This document shows, piece after piece, positions 10,561 through 20,879 of a stretch of DNA of 64,000 bases. The position numbers were made by a program, and so were the translations under genes. Source of the stretch: Molanna angustata (lineage: Eukaryota > Arthropoda > Insecta > Trichoptera > Molannidae); contig OY754979.1 in assembly GCA_963576475.1 (NCBI GenBank), positions 27,354,034-27,418,033 on the forward strand, given 5' to 3'. The notes beneath the pieces are model-generated. The model worked only from the letters and a program-made list of their open reading frames with translations, had not been told where the DNA came from and did no database searches. Numbering within the stretch: the first letter of the stretch is position 1; every line of letters starts with the position of its first letter.

Positions 10561-12011
10561 ACTCAAATGTATGCTAGTGAGACATGGACAAAGCCATGTT
10601 GTATTTTCAATTCCATGCTATACAAAACCGTCACCCACAATCTCTTACTTGTCGAGATCTACTGCGTTGGATCTTTAAAAAGATAAAACTATATATACGT
10701 GAACCATAGATCGTTTACTTTCATACTGCCAATGTTAAACGCAGTTGTATTAATTTCAAATACAGATTATGCTAAAGAAAAATACATAATGTGAACAATA
10801 TAACTGGTACTTACAATAAACAATTACAATTTGCAACATGTGAAAATAAAACTATGTACCCCTTGATAAATACATGATGTGTTTTATAATACATGAGGTT
10901 CAATGACTTTTCACACTTAAAATTTGAATGAATTATGGTCGAATTTTTATATTTTTGACGTACCTACATAATTTTGTAGAAATTGACCCTTGATAAATTG
11001 TCTATTTTTATTCCTTAAAATATATTGGGCCAAAATCTATTTTTTTTTGTTTCGGTTCAATTTACCTTCTTTCTTTTTTTGTTTTATCTTTTTAGTTCAA
11101 CTTTTGTTTTCTTACATACTTATGTTTGTAGCATTTATACCTATGTAAATGTATACATATGTATATGTGTATTTTAAACTATCGTTTTAATTGTGCAATG
11201 TAATGTATTTTTTTGTTATAATTTGAATGGTCAGGAGACGTTGATTGTACCTATCTAACTATGCACAATAGCCATGCGGGAGATACCTGTTATTTGGAGC
11301 ACTGGAGATTCTATGTTTTTTTTCATGATTTCTTTGTTTGTGTTGTTCAGTGTTCTGTTGGTGTTTCTTTATATTAAATAAATAGATAAATATCTGCACG
11401 ATCTCTTGTAACAATGAATGTGCATTTATATTTTTTCAAGTGGTGTCATTCGACATAATCACAATCGCCGGGAAAATAGATTCAGAAAGCGCAAGACAGA
11501 GATCCACCTATATTGAAAAAGCATGGAAAATTCCTATATCCAGCAGTGGAGAAACGGCTGAGGAAAAGATCATTTGGATCATGGAAAAGTAACAATTTCA
11601 AATGATCAAACCGAAATAAACTTAACGTGTATGTTACGTACGAAACATATATATTTATATCGTTTTTAATCGTTGAATCTGATAGCGTAGTATTTATATT
11701 TTAATGTAAGTAATATTGAGAAAAAGTATATGAAAAAAATAATTTTCCACTCATCCACCACGAGTAATTCTGTTCTCTCAACGGTTATATTGAAAAATAA
11801 TATGATAAGGCCTAATAAAATATAAGTACAGTTAGAAAAAATTACGAATATGCTAAATTATTTATATAGAAATGTACGAGCCTCAATTTGATATGATATT
11901 GATGTTTGATTACGAAAAATTGAGAGCTGTACCAACAGAAAGCAGAGCAACAACGATTATTTAAAAAATGTTCTCTTATAATATTTATTATAGCATTCAT
12001 TAAATCATAAT
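10561..12011. other. Unassigned AT-rich stretch with likely LINE 3' debris
   Basis: No gene seen. The part near 11210-11390 ends in TAAATAAATAGATAAATA-like sequence and resembles a LINE 3' untranslated tail. Near 11535 is CCAGCAGTGGAG, a motif typical of arthropod LINE ends. Both are weak calls. Confidence 0.35.
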
Positions 12012-12435
12012 ATCATCACGGCATATCGCACGATGTGGGGTAACCAGCGACAAGTGTGCGGGTGTGAATTACCTTGTAAAATGAAGCATGCGACAATCCC
12101 CACACACCAGACACGTCACAATATGTGAGATGTTATTTTACCTGTTGTATTTTCGATTATATCCATGTACCTTGCATTAATTGTACCAGTGGGGTGTGCC
12201 TTTTTTTGCTGTGGAATAATATTACTGTCACAATAATGATTTAAGGTACCCAACTGCGTGCATGGATGTAGATGTAATGTATCAATATAATATTGTAAAT
12301 CTCCAACCTCGAAACAGGCGAAGTCCTAGTGAGGTTGGGATAGTATTTATAAATAATGTTATAAATATCGAGATGGTATAAATAAATAATGACAATAGAA
12401 AAGAATGTAAGCACTATTCTAAGCCGGTGCCTCAC
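12012..12435 (-). mobile_element. SINE-like retroelement, copy 3, interrupted
   Basis: Reverse-strand copy of the element at 783-1079. The tail-side part (hairpin CGCACGATGTG, then CAGCGACAAGTGTGCGG) lies at 12012-12163. The head-side part (AGCCGGTGCCTCAC) lies at about 12397-12435. The sequence between is foreign and itself ends in a GATGGTATAAATAAATAATG tail, which suggests a nested insertion of another element with the same kind of tail. Confidence 0.6.
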
Positions 12436-12591
12436 GTCAAAAATAAAGTTAGAGGAAAAAAATAATACACGTGTTTAGTATAAAACAATAAAACAAGAGT
12501 ATACAAAAAAATACAGTAAAATAATTCATAGTAATAAAAATAAATTACATTCGTTATAGATTTACAAGTTTATTGGTTATTTATAGTCAAA

Positions 12592-12720
12592 AAGTGATCC
12601 AGAAGACGCGGGTTCTATTCCTGCCTCGAACGAATTCGTTCACTTATTTCATCACAGGCACTTGGAATGTATGAAGATGTATTACGTTTTTTTTACATGG
12701 ACATATTCATTAAAAATAAT
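12592..12720 (+). mobile_element. tRNA-derived SINE (family 2), truncated
   Basis: Retains the B-box end CGGGTTCTATTCCTGCCTCG, then GTTCACTTATTTCATCACAGGC and AGATGTATTACG, as in the fuller copy at 30505-30680. The 5' half of the tRNA head is missing. Confidence 0.6.
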
Positions 12721-13325
12721 GTATCATCTTGTTGTTTAGCTAGAGACTGTCTCAGATTTATCTCGACATGTATATAAATCAATCAAAAACTTAATTGAAA
12801 TGATAAGAACTACAATGTATTATTAATTCAGATACCTAGTTGATAAGAAGACAATCAGAATTATAATATAATACCCACTATAATATTTTAAATCGTAATA
12901 TGTATATAGATATATGTGACAATATGTGACAATTTTTTTTCGCCGTGCATCATTAAAAAACAAAAATTACTGTGCACATTATTTTATGATCATTGATGCA
13001 CATCCATTGACGCTTTTCGACAAATAAAAAATCAACTTTTGATGTTTTATTGTATTGTAACTGTATTCTGTTCCAACTGATTATTGATATAGTATTTTTG
13101 TTCATGTATAAATACTTAGGTCGATTTTTTATTCTATAAATATATATTATATTTCAAATAACCACCCCATTATTTTGTTATGGTGTTGGCGGAGAATGCT
13201 GTGAATACAATGGACTGCTAGGAGAGCCAGTTTTGAACTACAGATTAACAGATAGGATCGGCGGGTGTTTTGAGTGTTGGCGCTATCCTCAGTCATGAGA
13301 CCAAGGAAGACAAAGTGTTTTAAAA
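12721..13325. other. Unassigned AT-rich stretch
   Basis: No gene or clear repeat. A direct TGTGACAATA pair occurs near 12916-12935. A short minus-strand frame at 13147-13398 has no recognisable motif and overlaps the foldback element edge. Confidence 0.35.
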
Positions 13326-13329
13326 TTAA

Positions 13330-13970
13330 GAGGGTGACTGCTGCCAACTTACCTATTTTTTCAATTTGAATTTGCATCATTACTACAAAACGAATCATTT
13401 TGAAAAAAAAAACTTAGTTAATTTGGATATTAATAAAGAAAAATATACCTTAACTTTTTAATTATGTTCTGTATATAAATAATAAGCATACTTACCCCGA
13501 TTTTTTACATTTACCTTAAATTTCTAAAAAACTATAAGGTATAGAGCATATTTTTTATAAATTAAGCAAGATCATGTTAAAAAAAAAAAAAAAAGATCAA
13601 AATATCTGGAAAAATACTATGTAATGTTGCATTAATGCATCAGGTTAAGTTAATAAACCAAAAAAGTTTTATTTCGCAATGACGCTGAACGGAAAATAAA
13701 TGCTTTTTAGGTTTATTTACTAAACCTGAAGCATTAATGCAACGTCACATCATATTTTTCTAGATATTTTTGTCTTCTTTAATTAAAAAAAAATATGAAA
13801 ATCGGGGTATGCCATTATTTTTCTACAAAAATTTATACAGAACATTATCAAAAAGTAAAGATATATTTTTCTTTATTAATATCTAAATTATTTTTTTCAA
13901 AACGATTTGATAAGAAATAATGATGGTATATCAAATTGAAAAATAGGTATGTTGGCAGCAGTCCCCCCCC
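13330..13970. mobile_element. Foldback element with about 300-bp arms, TTAA target
   Basis: Left arm GAGGGTGACTGCTGCCAACT runs inward to CATTAATGCATCAGG near 13640. The right arm is its diverged reverse complement, ending GGCAGCAGTCCCCCCCC. TTAA lies immediately outside both ends (13326-13329 and 13971-13974), as for piggyBac-type insertion. The arms share TGTTCTGTATA, ACCCCGATTTT and GTTGCATTAATGC at mirrored places. A loop of about 50 bp remains between them. No transposase frame. Confidence 0.8.
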
Positions 13971-14222
13971 TTAACGTAATTCTAAACAATAGTACTTACA
14001 AATTAATTGAATAATCGCATGTGTTTTCGGTAAATGTATTTGAATTATTTTCAACATGAACTAACACGAGATTAAAATGATTAACATGATTAACACGAGA
14101 AATATGCAGTGTAGCCCTAATATGAATTACATAAAAAATTGTAAACAATATCACATACACAAATCGAACAAATATTTTTTTCTGGGAATAATTTATCAAG
14201 AATAAAAAACATAGTATTATTT

Positions 14223-14415
14223 TTGACAATTTTTCAACATCTCAGTATTGAGTTCCCTTATCAATGCAATTTTTTGAAAGTTCTATGATGTATGTTTGGA
14301 AACAACACATTTTTACTATCGCCATCTATGAAATAACGAATAAAACTTTATTTGTAACGCCATCTATTGAGAAGTTATTTTTTTGTAAACAATGAAAGCA
14401 ACAATGCTTATATGC
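14223..14415 (+). mobile_element. Partial copy of the 369-bp TIR MITE
   Basis: Contains TTTTTCAACATCTCAGTATTGAGTT-like end sequence, then TTCCCTTATCAATGCAA, CGCCATCTATTGAGA and AACAATGAAAGCAACAA, in the same order as the fuller copy at 56204-56572. The middle and one terminal repeat are deleted. Confidence 0.65.
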
Positions 14416-15060
14416 ACATAAAAATATTATCATGATAGTTGATGTAACATACTTACAAATGAATAATTACGAATAAATGAATTCCGAAGAATTCGAATGT
14501 ATTGTGCAATACATGAATAAAAATAACCGACAAACGTTAACACTTCGCATATTATATACAAAAGAAAATAAATAATGAACCAAGCTCAGTTATTTAGTAA
14601 AAAATTTCAGTATTTGAAAAGGTCAATTACACAAAACAAAATAGTAGTCACAATTGAATTTTAGCCCAATGCGGTGTTGGATGATCGAATTTGTCAGATT
14701 ATAGAGTACTGCCACAGACTCCCTGTCGGAACTTTTTGAAAAAAAAAATGACTTTGTAATTTGACAAATTACATATAAAAAAATGGTAAGATTCCGTATG
14801 TACGACAAAATATACAATACGATAGAATTTAGTAAATTAAACAGCACAATAGACAGTATATTTTAAGAGTTTACGCATGATAGGTATATGAGTATATCAA
14901 AATGGAATTCAATCAAACATTCTCAATTTGATTAATAAAACAATTTCAAAACGAAGAAAAGAGAATTTTGAATAAATAATAACAAAAATGCTGACCTGTG
15001 GTGAAATTCTCAATGCTTGTATAACCCACATGCAATTAAATGGTATTCTGGTGACGGAAA
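14416..15060. other. Unassigned AT-rich stretch
   Basis: No gene recognised. A-rich and T-rich runs dominate. Confidence 0.35.
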
Positions 15061-15600
15061 CGTTTTAGCTTCTGAATGACAGCCAAATATTATTATGTGA
15101 TGCAGTTTGCTGGACAGCAAAAGAACTCGACGGCGGCAACGAAACAACGACGCGAAAAAAGTGCACAACAACAAAAGTGTAGAAACGGAGGAACAAAAAA
15201 AGGAGAAGACACAACAGACGCAATATATACGAAACTAATAATAAGTGAAGAACAGGCGATGACAAGTATTGAGAGAACTTCGGAGACGCTCGTGCGAGTA
15301 TCGACTGAGGAGTACTGGCGTTTGATTTGGACAAATATAAGACGATAATCGTTATCAGTACACCCCACTCTTCCGACGTGCTCGTGGCGGAGGGGAGTAT
15401 GCGGGGGACAGGCTCCGATAAGACAGTTACAAGGGGAGAGGGGGTAACGGGTCATCGCTAATTGCTGCCATTGTCCAGCCAACACGCTGACGTTGCAATG
15501 TCGCGGACGGTCAACCATGGGATGGGAACGCTCTCTAATTGACTGCCCAAGTTAATAATCTGGTCGATTAACGCGGAACTAATTGACGTCCTCGGTGTGT
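15061..15600. other. GC-richer island, possible exon or regulatory region
   Basis: Base composition rises well above the neighbours, with clusters such as GGAGAGGGGGTAACGGGTC and CGACGTGCTCGTGGCGG. Frames of about 90-140 residues occur on both strands (15076-15348 plus; 15093-15518 minus), but none has a motif I recognise. Overlapping frames on both strands argue for composition more than coding. TAATTGA/TTAATTA-type sites lie at 15535-15590. It could be a first exon or enhancer. No repeat signature seen. Confidence 0.35.
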
Positions 15601-15831
15601 GTACGGCTTTTAGAATTGTGAGACAACTCTGTCGTGACTGTGAGAAAAAATGTAGAAGGGGGGGGGTTGCGTGTATGAATTAGTATAGGAATCAATATTG
15701 ACTGAAAATAGCTAGAACGTGAAGGTTTTCTTTGAATAATATGTTTAGAAGTACGGTGTGTGTTTGATGTAAACAAAATTTTATTTCTCGTCCGTGCTTT
15801 TACAAATACAAAATAAACAATTCCTCACGGA

Positions 15832-16145
15832 CTGTTGCTTTCATTGTTTACGTAAACCAAATTCTTAATAGATGGCGTAAAAAGGTTTCTTCATTATTTC
15901 ATAGAATGCGATGGTGTTTTTTTCAACTTATTTTCAAATGATCAGTTTTTCATTATTAAAATATATAGAACTTTCAAAAATTGCATAGATAAGCAATAAG
16001 AAGGCATAATTGGTGAACGTTGCGCATAAAGTCATCACATAAACCAGCCGATAACCGGTCGTAAGATATGTAGGTGCCTTGAGTTCCTGGTTCTCCTATA
16101 ATATTTCAACTCCGTCTCTATTGAGATGTTAAAAAATAAACTTCA
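15832..16145 (-). mobile_element. Partial copy of the 369-bp TIR MITE, inverted
   Basis: Read on the minus strand it contains GAGATG near one end, GAACCAGG, ACCGGTTATCGGCTGGTTTA, GCGCAACGTTCACCAATTA, TGGCGTT-like and CAATGAAAGCAACA. This is the same order as 56204-56572. One terminal repeat is missing. Confidence 0.65.
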
Positions 16146-16385
16146 ACTTCTTTTAATGATCACAACAATATACCATCTTACTTAAAAATAACTATGTTTT
16201 CTGTCAAATGAAGACCTGCCTCTTAGATCTGGTAAACTTACAATTCCCATAAATTTCACTGAAGTTTTTTTTTCAAGTACAATCAGCTGCATAAAAAAAC
16301 CAAAGATATGTTGTTACGTTGTTCCTAAAGAAACATACATCAAATAATTGTCTTTCATTTCTTCATACTGTGATAGTTCTATATA

Positions 16386-17654
16386 CTAGGCAAGCCTTTT
16401 AAGTTCTGACGTTTACATATTTACCGGCAGCTTTGAATTTGGAACTGTTTGATATTCAAATGTTTGAATTTAGGATCTCAAAACAATGAAAGTATTAGGA
16501 TTAATGCTATTGTTTAGTCATTGCGTCGTTTTGAATCTGTCACGTCACGTACGAAAATGAATCTTACTAAGGAAAATGTCCGTGCAATAATTTTCTACAA
16601 CTCTAAAAGAGGCCTAACATGGCTTCACTGTTTTGAAGAGCGAACATCTGTGTTCCACGATGAAGCCCCATCTCTGCGAACTGTCGAAAACTGGTAATTA
16701 GAATTCCAGAGTGGACATACCAGTCTTAGTGACGAATCTCGTGAAGGACGTCCAAAATCCGCATTCACTGAAGAAAACATCATTGCTGTGAGACAACTAA
16801 CTCTCAAAGATCGTCATGTGACATATCGAGAGATAGAGGCGTTATTAGGCATCTCAGGGACAACCATTCAGAAGATCTTGCATGTGGCGCTTGGTGTGAG
16901 AAAGCTAGTTTGCCGTTGGATCTCCAAATTTGGTTTCCGACGATAATAAGGCGGCCCGCGTCAGATGTTGTAAGAAAATTCTTCAAAGGTTCAAACGAAA
17001 GTCAAATCACGTCTACATCATCAGTGGTAACGAATCTTGAATATATGCCTACGATCCTGATTCCAAACAACAATCTACAGTCTGGGTCTTCCAAGACGAG
17101 CCAATGCCAACTAAAGTTGTTCGCTCTCGAAGCACTTCAAAGAAGATGGTGGCCACGTTCCTTGCGAAAACCGGTCATGTTGCGACGATTGCACTTGAAG
17201 ATCGTAGAACGGTTAATCCAGAGTGGTATACGACAGTCATCGTCGAACTTCGGAAGTCTAACCGAAAGCGACGCATCATCATACACCATGATAACGCAAG
17301 CTCACACAGCGCTCGTCAAACTATTCAGTATTTGCAGCAGGAAAACGTAGAAATTCTTGACCATCCTACATACAGTCCTGACCTAATCCCTAACCATTTC
17401 TTTACATTTCATAAAATTCAGAAAAATCATCGTGGTCAAAGGTTCCAGTCCAGTGACGAAGCAGTCGACGCTTTCAAGACAGCCATATTGAACAATCCTA
17501 CTTTGGAGTGGAATAAATGTTTTAATAACTGGTTCGAGCGAATGGAAAAGTGTATTAAACTACGTCGTGAATACTTTGAAAAACAATAAAAGATACTATA
17601 AGATTCTAGTAATATTATTTTCTTCAAACGACAAAACATAAAAGGCATGCCTCG
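16386..17654 (+). mobile_element. Full-length mariner (Tc1/mariner) element
   Basis: A 1269-bp element bounded by TA dinucleotides at 16384-16385 and 17655-17656. The left end CTAGGCAAGCCTTTTAAGTT and the right end (reverse complement CGAGGCATGCCTTTTATGTT) form terminal inverted repeats that match at 24 of 29 positions. Length and ends are typical of mariner. It encloses the broken transposase at 16557-17589. Both ends persist, so it could still serve as a nonautonomous substrate if a matching transposase existed. Confidence 0.9.
16557..17589 (+). pseudogene. Mariner transposase, inactivated
   Basis: Starts at ATG 16557 and resembles SETMAR-like mariner transposases of insects. The N-terminal helix-turn-helix region is recognisable (RAIIFY, then EGRPKSAFTEENI). 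There is an in-frame TAA at 16695-16697, a net frameshift around 16920-16945 and a TGA at 17038-17040 where the GDESW-type motif expects Trp. The DD34D triad is lost at two places. The first Asp is Asn (codon 17029-17031). The second, in HHDNASSHSAR, is intact (17290-17292). The third, 35 residues on, is His (codon 17395-17397, motif SPDLIPNHF). The C-terminus ends YFEKQ as usual. It cannot be catalytically active. Confidence 0.9.
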
Positions 17655-17659
17655 TATTA

Positions 17660-18217
17660 TTTGTCTCGGTGTTTTAAAAATCAACATGCCGTGCATGGTG
17701 CAGTTGACCCGACTTGTGGGTCAGCTGCACATATGTGCGGTGGTCTGCTGCACTCCACACACAGCACAGTTGTTGATATTCCTTGTTGCAAGAAGTCCCG
17801 TGAAGACATGTTGTCCTAAATCGGTTCAGAGACTTCCACGCACGTCACTCCAAGTTTTGTCCCGAGGAAAGACACTCGTTAGGGAGGATGAACTTTTCGG
17901 GCGCTTCTTACTGCCACTATTTTATTGAATCAATTTTACTTAAATCTTCACGTTGGTTGCTTAGGTTGATTGGAAAGAGATTGTTCACTCGAAATTACAT
18001 TTTGGAACAGATTAAAAATATTATTAATATGACTTGCGGAATCATCGATAAATCTGATATAACTGCAATTAAAAAGAAAGGTTTAATATTTTGGAACACG
18101 GCTACAAAATCGCTTCAAAACTATCGTTCTCATGTTTTGGTAGTTGTAGGGAAACCTACGTGTGTCAAAATTCCAGTTTCAAACCCGTCTGGGAATTTTA
18201 ATAACAATTCAGAGTGA
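17660..18217 (+). other. Unidentified open frames after mariner
   Basis: Two overlapping frames (17647-17928 and 17888-18217) are open. The second contains IKKKGLIFWNTATKSLQNYR and PTCVKIPVSNPSGNF, which looks protein-like, but I do not recognise a family. The first includes a hairpin-rich CAGTTGACCCGACTTGTGGG segment. This may be degraded retroelement coding sequence. Confidence 0.3.
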
Positions 18218-18658
18218 AACAGAAATTTGAAAGCCCCTGGGGCCTCGTGTCTTGGAAATTCAGATGAGTAAATAAACGATTCTAAGAAAAATCACTAAAC
18301 CATATCGTGTGGTGTTACGAGTATCATCATAAAATATTTGTTGTGTTATGCAAAATATAGTTATCTTTTGCAATTTGATAACAAATGTTATCACACTTGA
18401 CTCTCATGTCTTTTCACATTATACATATAAACAAAATCTTATACACTGGCACGATACAAAGTATTCGAGTATCAATCGAGAAAGTCGAACACAATGACAC
18501 CCTTTTTAGCACAGTGATCTCATACATCAACTCATTTTTATTCACCGTATACACAATATAAATAATAATTTATTCTTTTTTTCATGTTTAAATGTTTTCA
18601 TATATAATTTAATGATATTTTATTTTTGTATTATTATCTATATGTATCTAAATATATA

Positions 18659-18820
18659 TTTTGTGATCGTCCAAGGCATTGCTGAAAACCAGCTGCACCG
18701 TGGGTCTCCACGGGTGTACAGCTGAGCAATAACCTATTTGTTGTAAAAAAGTTCAAAAGTTATATAATTGTTTGTTATTTTTATATATGTGCAACAAATA
18801 AATTATTATTTATTTATGCT
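18659..18820 (+). mobile_element. Probable LINE 3' untranslated tail
   Basis: Contains GCTGCACCGTGGGTCTCC, GCTGAGCAATAACC and GTGCAACAAATAAATTATT, ending in an ATTATTTATTTA simple repeat. This is characteristic of insect LINE tails. No coding part is attached with confidence. Confidence 0.4.
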
Positions 18821-18867
18821 CACTCATGGTATTTAATTATAAAAGTTACAATTTAGACAGACACTAA

Positions 18868-18988
18868 GGTCCGTATTTATAAACCATTCTCAGTGCTTGA
18901 GTCAATATTTAGCACACCAAAATGTATCTATGGAATTTGTAATGCTAAGCATTGAGAAAAATTTTAGTACGTTTTATAAATTCGGGCC
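18868..18988. mobile_element. 121-bp MITE with TAA target duplication
   Basis: The left end GGTCCGTATTTATAAACC and the right end (reverse complement GGCCCGAATTTATAAAAC) pair. The interior also mirrors (CTCAGTGCTTGAG against GCTAAGCATTGAG). TAA flanks both sides (18865-18867, 18989-18991), as in PIF/Harbinger MITEs. A right-half copy is at 31703-31759. Confidence 0.75.
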
Positions 18989-19467
18989 TAAATGCTTTTT
19001 TTCGGGAAATCAACACCTTATATTATGATGACCAACGAATTCTTGGATTGTGCAAAGACGCAACCAACTGCAGATATGTGGCCTAGGTGACATGGCATTA
19101 TGACCTAGGTGACATGGCAATTGATAATTTGGATACAAGAAAATTGTTTGAAAAACAATTTTTCGAATCCAGAATTTTTCGATAATCAATTAGCAGAATA
19201 ACAATTGCTCACATTTATTAAAGATTTAAACAAAAAAATGTTAAGCTCATGGCTTTAAATACCACACTGCTCCGAATGTTTTGGTATCTTTACATCTTTT
19301 GGACAGCACGATGCCATGTTACATTTAAACTATTGGTCTCTATACTACGTAACTGTAGAATAACATGGACGGGCACAAAAAACTGAGCCGACCCGTAAAT
19401 CGGCGGGAATATGCTGTTAGGCAAAAGCACTAAATTCCTAATAACTGCGTAAGTAAAAGTGTAATAA

Positions 19468-19596
19468 GGGTCGCATTACGGGAGTTATTAAAGAAAAATG
19501 TAAGAAAAAGGTAAGGTCCCGTACTGCGAGAATACTGCTTACAAAATCTCAACATTTTCTTATATTTTTCTCAAATAACTCCCGTAAATACGACCC
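19468..19596. mobile_element. 129-bp palindromic MITE
   Basis: Starts GGGTCGCATTACGGGAGTTA and ends TAACTCCCGTAAATACGACCC, giving near-complete foldback. The flanks are TAATAA on both sides, consistent with a TAA or longer target duplication. No coding content. Confidence 0.75.
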
Positions 19597-19599
19597 TAA

Positions 19600-20875
19600 T
19601 AAAAGTATAAAAGAAAAAACAAATAAGGCAGTTTTCACTATCTGTTACTATAAGTTATTGACATAATTACGTAATACAGAGATCAATGGTCCACGCTTAC
19701 CAACAGTGTTACCAACATGACGTCGTAAAAATGTACACAATAGTAATTCCTGGATATGTTTTAGCAAAATTATTTTTCGAACAATTGTCATGTGGGTCGA
19801 ACAATTGTCATTTGAAATATAAATTCTCGAAGAATTGAACGTTCTATAATTTTTTTCCGAAAAATTTTCCTCTCACCTATAATTTAAGGATGAGGAAAGT
19901 TGACCTCAATAGTCTTCACTGACAGAGAATATAGAGATATAGCCAGGGGCAAGAAGACTTATGTATTATGATAGATCCGAATTATTTACGTTGCATATAA
20001 AATCGCTCATTTTTAATAAGATGTGTTTAATTTTCTTGATTTATACCTAACAAACATTGTTTATGTATATTAATTTTTGTGTCTTTGGGATATTTAAACA
20101 CAAGCAAAAATAAAATATGCAAGAAATATGTGTCAATTATTGACGATGTACCATAAAAAGTCTACACCATCTTTCGAAGCTATTGGTATTTTTGTGAACA
20201 TAAAATGGTCTTGCAGCGACACATCATGCAGTTAGGTCTAGGTCTTGCGAGTCTCGCAAGACCAAGACTGCAATAATTTTACTCATCACTATTAGAGTCC
20301 GGTGAAAGAAGAGGATCTTATTTGATAAAAACAATAAAATATTAAATGTGAATTAAATAACATTAAAGATGTAGTTAAATGAAGTAATTAAGCCTCTCGA
20401 CTAAATTGATAAAACCGAACAGTAATAAAATCAAAAAAACATTACAATAATCAAATTGTCGCCTCCAAAAAAACATTAGACTTGGGACATCATTAAGGAA
20501 AGAGATAAATATATAATAATATATGTACAAATGGTTTTATCAATGAAGAGGAGGAGAGTATGACGCGAGTGTCAACCACCGATGTCCAGACAGTGCCGGT
20601 ACAATTTGATACCAACTGGCTCTACACCAGACTAAATAGGTACCTACATAGTACCAACATACAGATAAATAAGTAGAATATGTCAACGATTTACTTACTT
20701 AGGTATAAAAAAAACATAACGTCACTACAACATAGTAGTCGAGAATGAAAAAATTAAACAAGTATAGAATCTGATTTTGTAGTTTCAGAACAAAGTCTTA
20801 CGAAAACAACATGAATTTCATGTTATAGGTACATACATTTTTACGCGTAAAATAGAAATATAGTAGTGCGTAAAA
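19600..20875. other. Unassigned AT-rich stretch
   Basis: No gene recognised. A direct pair of CGAACAATTGTCATNTG sits near 19778-19817. A small self-complementary block (TCTTGCGAGTCTCGCAAGA) lies near 20243-20262. Confidence 0.35.
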
Positions 20876-20879
20876 TTAT

